From: Pithys albifrons albifrons
Taxonomy: Eukaryota; Chordata; Aves; Passeriformes; Thamnophilidae
DNA: 64,000 bases
Direction of reading: 5' to 3'
Assembly (NCBI RefSeq): GCF_047495875.1
Contig: NC_092459.1
Coordinates: 37,181,490-37,245,489, forward strand
Shown here: positions 58,985 through 64,000 of the stretch, piece after piece
Layout: every line of letters begins with the position of its first letter
How positions within the stretch are numbered: position 1 is the first letter of the stretch
The notes under the pieces: generated by a model
Databases searched by the model: none
What the model was told of the DNA's origin: nothing
The model's input: only the letters and a program-made list of their open reading frames with translations
Made by a program: the position numbers and the translations under genes

Positions 58985-61900
58985 TCCCTTGCAATTGGAC
59001 CCCCATCACTGAATCATGGTGTCAGTTTTTGTTTTTTGCATTATTACCTCTTCTCCTATTGGTGGATTTGGGAAATAAATTTCAGTCTATTTTTAATACT
59101 AGTTGTATCACAGCTTTTCTGCAATTTGGTTATGCAGTAAATGATGTCATTTCCTCTCTAGTGATTACCAACATTATTAACTGTAGGGCTTAAAAATCAT
59201 TACTCATCTTTCTCCTTTCCTCAGAAAAGCCATAGAATTAGATGAAAATATGCTAACTGTAAAAGGAAGTTGTCTTGGTCTTTTGGTTGGTTTTCTGGTT
59301 TTAGTTTGTTTTTCTTTATGTTATGACATCTGAAGTACTGGGGTGCAGTATAATTTTACTCATTACAATAAAAACTGACGTCTCAGGCAGTTGCTGATGG
59401 TGTTCATTAAAGCTTTGAGTATTTCATGATCAAATACTAAATTCACTGTGTGTGTATTTATATCCATAGTTATTTGCTGCTTTTTAAACATCCAAATCTA
59501 TTTTTGGATATATACTCAGAGGCATGAATATGTAAGTACACATGCATACATGAAAACATTAAATAGTTGTGTGTACACAAATGAAATTAGGACCTCAGCA
59601 GACAGAATATATATTCCCTTCACAGCTGAAAAGCCACTTTGCAGATGTTTTCCATTACAATGGAAAAATCTATGACATCCAAAAAAGTACCTGTCTTCCA
59701 CTCAAGGTAACATTTTTCAGTTTTACTTATCTCCTCTGGATATAAGTTCAGATCATTTTACAACAACCATAAATTGATATTGTACATAAGGATCTGAAAA
59801 TGACACAATGGTTTTATTAGGTGTGAGGACTGAGAGATTACAAAGCATTGCTAGACAGGGAATAATTGCTAAACGCATGTACAGTCAGTCTCTTGTCCTG
59901 TTCAATGTATACGATGGTAAAAAGAATGTGGTCTGTGTGAGTCCTGAACAAAGTGTCAGGTAATAACCACAATGGGGCTCCGAGCAATCAGGACCAATGT
60001 ATTGTTGTCAGACTCTTTAAATAAAGAAGCTGAAGGCTGCTCCAATCCTTCAGGAATATTTTTATTTTTATGTAATTTAGTCAATATTCACACTAAAAAG
60101 AAAGGTGTCTGCATCACTTTGTGTGAGTCTGCTTTTGAAGTAATAGTTGTTCAAGTGAAGTCTTCTATTTCTTTGCTTTGTCACATGTCAGAAGAATGAG
60201 CTGCTTCTCAGTTGTGAGGATAAAAAAGAGTGAATAGCTATGGACATCTGTACTTTTCTATACTGGCAGATGGAAGGTAGGTGACATACCTTAGACACTT
60301 TTAAATGGCCAGAGGCACAAGTTTAGGCATCTGAACTGGCCGAAGTGATGGTACTGACAAGGGACTTGGCACAGCATTCTTCATATAGATACTCTGTGAC
60401 CTCTGATATGCTCTGGGTTTACTACATGACTTCCAGCTCCTTGAAGTGCTGCTTCAGTTTCAAATATTCCTGTATGATCCCTGTGTCATATTTGCTGGTT
60501 GTGGAGGGTGTCTTCCAAACTGGCAGCTCAAACAACCTTAAACACCTATGCACAAGCCCTTGGGCAGAGATAAGTTTAATATTAAGACATCTATCTATGC
60601 TTAGAAGTATAGATGCATGCTGGATGTTTAGATTTTCTAGTCAGTTCTTCAATGACATTGAGGGAGAAAATCAACTGACAAACCACAATATTCAGTTATA
60701 TATATATAAAATGAGTTTTTCAAGCATAGAGGGAGTGACCAGATGAATGAGTGAATTCACCACAAAGTGGAAAGTACAAAGCATGAAATGTTGATCTGTT
60801 TTGAGAAATCTTTCATGGGAAGTGGAAGAGAGAGCAGTATTGATAATCGAAATGTATTATTTTGAGTTTGTCTGGGCAAAGAACAGTACATAATACATTT
60901 TATAATGGGATTATTTTATAGTTGGAAATTCTACAATTTGTAAAAGTTCTAAGAAAATTGCAGGTGTTAAAAGAAGTAATTTAAAAAAAAAAATTCAGAA
61001 GTAAAGCTTTCAATATTTTCTCAGCAAAATGGAGCTCAAACTGAAATCATAGATAGTTCTATATTCCTGAACTTTTATGTTATGAAATATTTGATGAAAA
61101 ACTCTTCCTCTGAGATTCTGTGATGTGAGGCCATATTAGAAATTGGAAAAGGAAGTTTGTTGAAATACCATAAACAAAAAAAAGAAGTAAAAGTATAATG
61201 AAAAGTAAATCACAAAAAACTTCCAAGTTGATATTAAGCAACTAAGAGTTAAAAAGAAAGAAAAGAAAAAGATAAAACAGGAAAAGGAAAATGAGAGCTC
61301 CCACTTTGAAAGTATCAATATTTGTTCTGGCACCAGCAGTGGAAGCTGGACTAGGATGCTTTTAAAGATTGTTCATTGCCCTTTTTACTTTAAGAAAGGG
61401 GAAAACAGCATCAGACTTTGGGAATAATTCCTAGAACTGAAATTCTGATGTTTCCCTTCTCTATGAAGTGACTGTGGAACTTGAGAAGCTTTGGACTGGG
61501 TTCCACTAAACCCAGCAGCCTGAGTAGTAAAAAGCTAAACTGAAAAGAAAGACTGTGTTTGTCTCCCACATAACAAACAACTCGAAGATCAAAGTGCCTT
61601 TGAAAGCTGTACTCACAAACAAGACTAATTTCTTGATTTTCGGGTCTATGTCACCTTGGCTCACTGCTAAGGTAAAACTAACCCTTTCCTAAGGGGTGAC
61701 ATGAGTTTAAATGTACATGAAGGTGAGAAGCTAGAAGCATTAACTAGGTGAAGACTGGGAGATAGACAAGGAAGAGAAGGAGGAAAAGAACCTGCAGCAG
61801 TTGAAGAAATCTTGAGAAGTCTTCTTTGGCTATTTTCTCACATCATACTGGTTTATTATAGATGTTGCTTTTGACATTCCAGTCAATTTAATTATGAAAA

Positions 61901-64000
61901 CATTTGTCACTACCAGCTGTGGAAGAATAAAAATCAGTGACCAAAAAGATGGTTGCATGAGTCACCTCTATTATTAAAGGTACCATTTGAATCCCATTGA
62001 AATGAATTAAAAGCATCAAGTGATTTGAAAGGAAATGAGACCATGGCATAACCAAGCCTAATAAATAATCTACATTGTTCTTTTGTAGACTGCTGTGGGT
62101 ATTTAAGTAAACAGCAAGGAAGATCATGTGGAACATAGCTGCTATTACAAAAGCTGGTTGATCTATTCCAAAATTGCTGTTCTGTGTTTTGCTGCTTGCA
62201 ATCATAGAACTCAATTTCTGTGTAAACCTTTAATGGCTGTCAAAAAAAAAATGATGAATATGAAAAACTGTACTTTTTTTTTTTTTGTAAATGACCAGAT
62301 ATTTTGGGGATCCAGTCATCCCACATCTTATACTAAATAGTAATTTAATAATTATTGGCAAATAGCTAAAGTGCAAGCTTCACTTTGAACTGTATTTGAC
62401 CAGCTACTCTGTTACAGTAAATATATTTTCCTGTCAAACATATTGAAACTGGATTTCTTCCTTGCTTTAAAAATGATAGCTATCATAAGAATGCATCTGG
62501 CAGCAGAAGCTTATACGGCTCAATTTAGGTGTTGTAGAAACACTCCAGTTAGTCCCTGGGGACTTGCTTATATATGTATAAATTATTTTTGATGTTTCTT
62601 TTCAGATGGGCTTACATGTCACTATCAAGTTTTGACTAGACTGTCAACTTTCAATAGAACAATAAAGGTACTTTTTCTATTTATCTGCTTTTGCTTCTTC
62701 CAGTTAATGTAAACTGAGCATCTTGAAAGTTAATTTTCAGATATCTGTGTGGATAGAGTGCATTAAAATTAATTAGTGGTAACAAAATTCATACCTGTAT
62801 TTTCCCACAGGTTGATTTGAACTCTTATTTGTTAGGGGTTTTTTTCTTTTTCTCCTTAGCTCATAGAAGCCAACATTTAAACATTAAAAGTATATCTTCC
62901 AAGTGTACTAAGTGTAGCTTCTATTTCACTGCCTCACATTAAGAAATGTCTCTGAAGTGAATCCCTGTACAGTAACAAGTTACCAAAACCATTGCACTAC
63001 TGATATAAGACTGAGATGTCTGGACCCTGTCCAAACACAGTGTTAGGAATATTATTGTTGCCTATTCAATGCTCAGGTGGAGTTAGGGGATGGAGTCAGA
63101 AAAGCTAGAAATGGGACAGTTATCCACATACTTATGTGAAGCAAAAGGTAACATGGGAAAAGAGTAAACTTGTATCCCTGCCTCTTTTCTTGATACAAAG
63201 TACATTCAAATGCACCTACCTTTCCAGCTACACTCACATCAGTCCAGAGGACATGAATATCAATGTCTATTGGAGTCATGTAACATGAAGGCATATTTTC
63301 TGTACGACAGAAGCTGTCTCATGTTGGATATGTTACAAGGAACCTTTATATTCCAACTGTTTGGCAAATGCATCACTGGTATGACCAGGACTCTTATCTC
63401 TTGGCCAATTTCCTTTGAAAAGATGTCCAGTAGTTCTCAGGTAATGTAAATAATTCAGGCACTTCCTCCTCCAGCTGGGTTTTAACCTAAGATAGTGCAG
63501 GCATAAATGCACAGACCATGTTAATTTTGCCACTGAGAAAAGTTGGTACACCTATGAATCCGCTATGGAGCTTCAGAACCAGCAGTGACAGTGTGCAGGA
63601 CTGAGGTACCATCTGTTTCACTAGAAAAAAGCCTGAGTAACACTGAAAGGTAATGGAAAAGACAGGAATAGAATTTGTAGCAATTGAAGCCTAAACTTAT
63701 TCTCTAACTTCTGAGCCATGCTTCCTTTATGGTAATGATGCCATTGTAAGAGCATATTCTCTGTTCATATGCAGAGATAAGCACATATCCAGTCAGGATG
63801 TAGAAACCAACAAAAAGACTCTCAGGGGATTCATTGAGTTCTGGTTCTATTTTAATGCACATTTCAATGGACATCACAGTTTAAAGTTGTGTTTCAAGCA
63901 GCACAAATCATGCTATAGTATTAGAAACTGTTTCAGCTCATGATGAGGCAGTTAATAAACCTTGAAGGATATAAGACGTACTCAGAAGAATCAAAGCAAT
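58985..64000. other. AT-rich non-coding stretch to window end
   Basis: Low-GC DNA with short frames. The longest (60345-60746, +, 133 codons) has no recognisable domain or codon signature and is taken as chance. It contains a TA repeat at 60697-60708 and T runs near 62272-62286. No repeat family, RNA gene or exon recognised. Confidence 0.5.

Noticed and set aside
60345..60746. 133-codon plus-strand frame as a possible gene
   Set aside because: No recognised domain, no signal of coding composition, and no splice or promoter context. A frame of this length is expected by chance in 64 kb.

Overview
The window is bird nuclear DNA. CR1 LINE copies with the typical repeated ATTCTATG 3' tail, avian-type endogenous retrovirus LTRs and an AT-rich, intron/intergenic-like background all point to Aves. 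I found no host exon, tRNA, rRNA or CRISPR array. Almost everything recognisable is a transposable element in long AT-rich single-copy sequence. The species cannot be named from this. A near-complete RTE-type LINE (14.7-18.7 kb) is a useful hint, because RTE elements (AviRTE) are known from only some bird lineages, where they were acquired horizontally. Layout: 1-358 is the 3' end of a CR1 (+). At 1524-1632 there is a 42-bp tandem duplication carrying CCAAT boxes. 7542-9623 is the 3' part of an endogenous retrovirus (+): broken reading frames, one starting with a signal-peptide-like segment, an unusual array of about 20-bp hairpin repeats, a polypurine tract and a 3' LTR. 11799-12409 is a solo LTR (+). 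14706-18687 is an RTE LINE (-) bounded by an 11-bp target-site duplication. 19561-20137 is a solo LTR with a perfect 6-bp duplication. 27186-28551 is a CR1 (-) split by a solo LTR (27602-28235) with a perfect 5-bp duplication. 36165-36848 is another LTR. About 37.75-38.16 kb is a degenerate CR1. 39655-40590 holds two LTR pieces fused in one orientation. 47068-47697 is a solo LTR (-) with a perfect 6-bp duplication. 49802-50232 is an LTR followed by a very old CR1/L3-like fragment. 52395-52920 and about 53246-54005 are two further LTRs (-). 58378-58979 is a solo LTR (+) with a perfect 5-bp duplication. The RTE element is the only substantial coding sequence. Its minus-strand frame runs from an intact-looking apurinic endonuclease domain through a damaged reverse transcriptase to a C-terminal zinc-finger-like motif. 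It carries two in-frame stops, two frameshifts and a substituted catalytic residue, so it is a fossil. Its 5' terminus starts exactly at a nested hairpin, a layout reminiscent of the HDV-like ribozymes known at the 5' ends of some R2 and RTE elements. The LTRs fall into several families. At least two integrase types are implied, because one family leaves 5-bp and another 6-bp target duplications. Several otherwise different LTRs share one U3 block (TATTCCATACCA followed by a CRE-like TGACATCA), and in the 7.5-9.6 kb provirus this block has an inverted partner just upstream of the polypurine tract.
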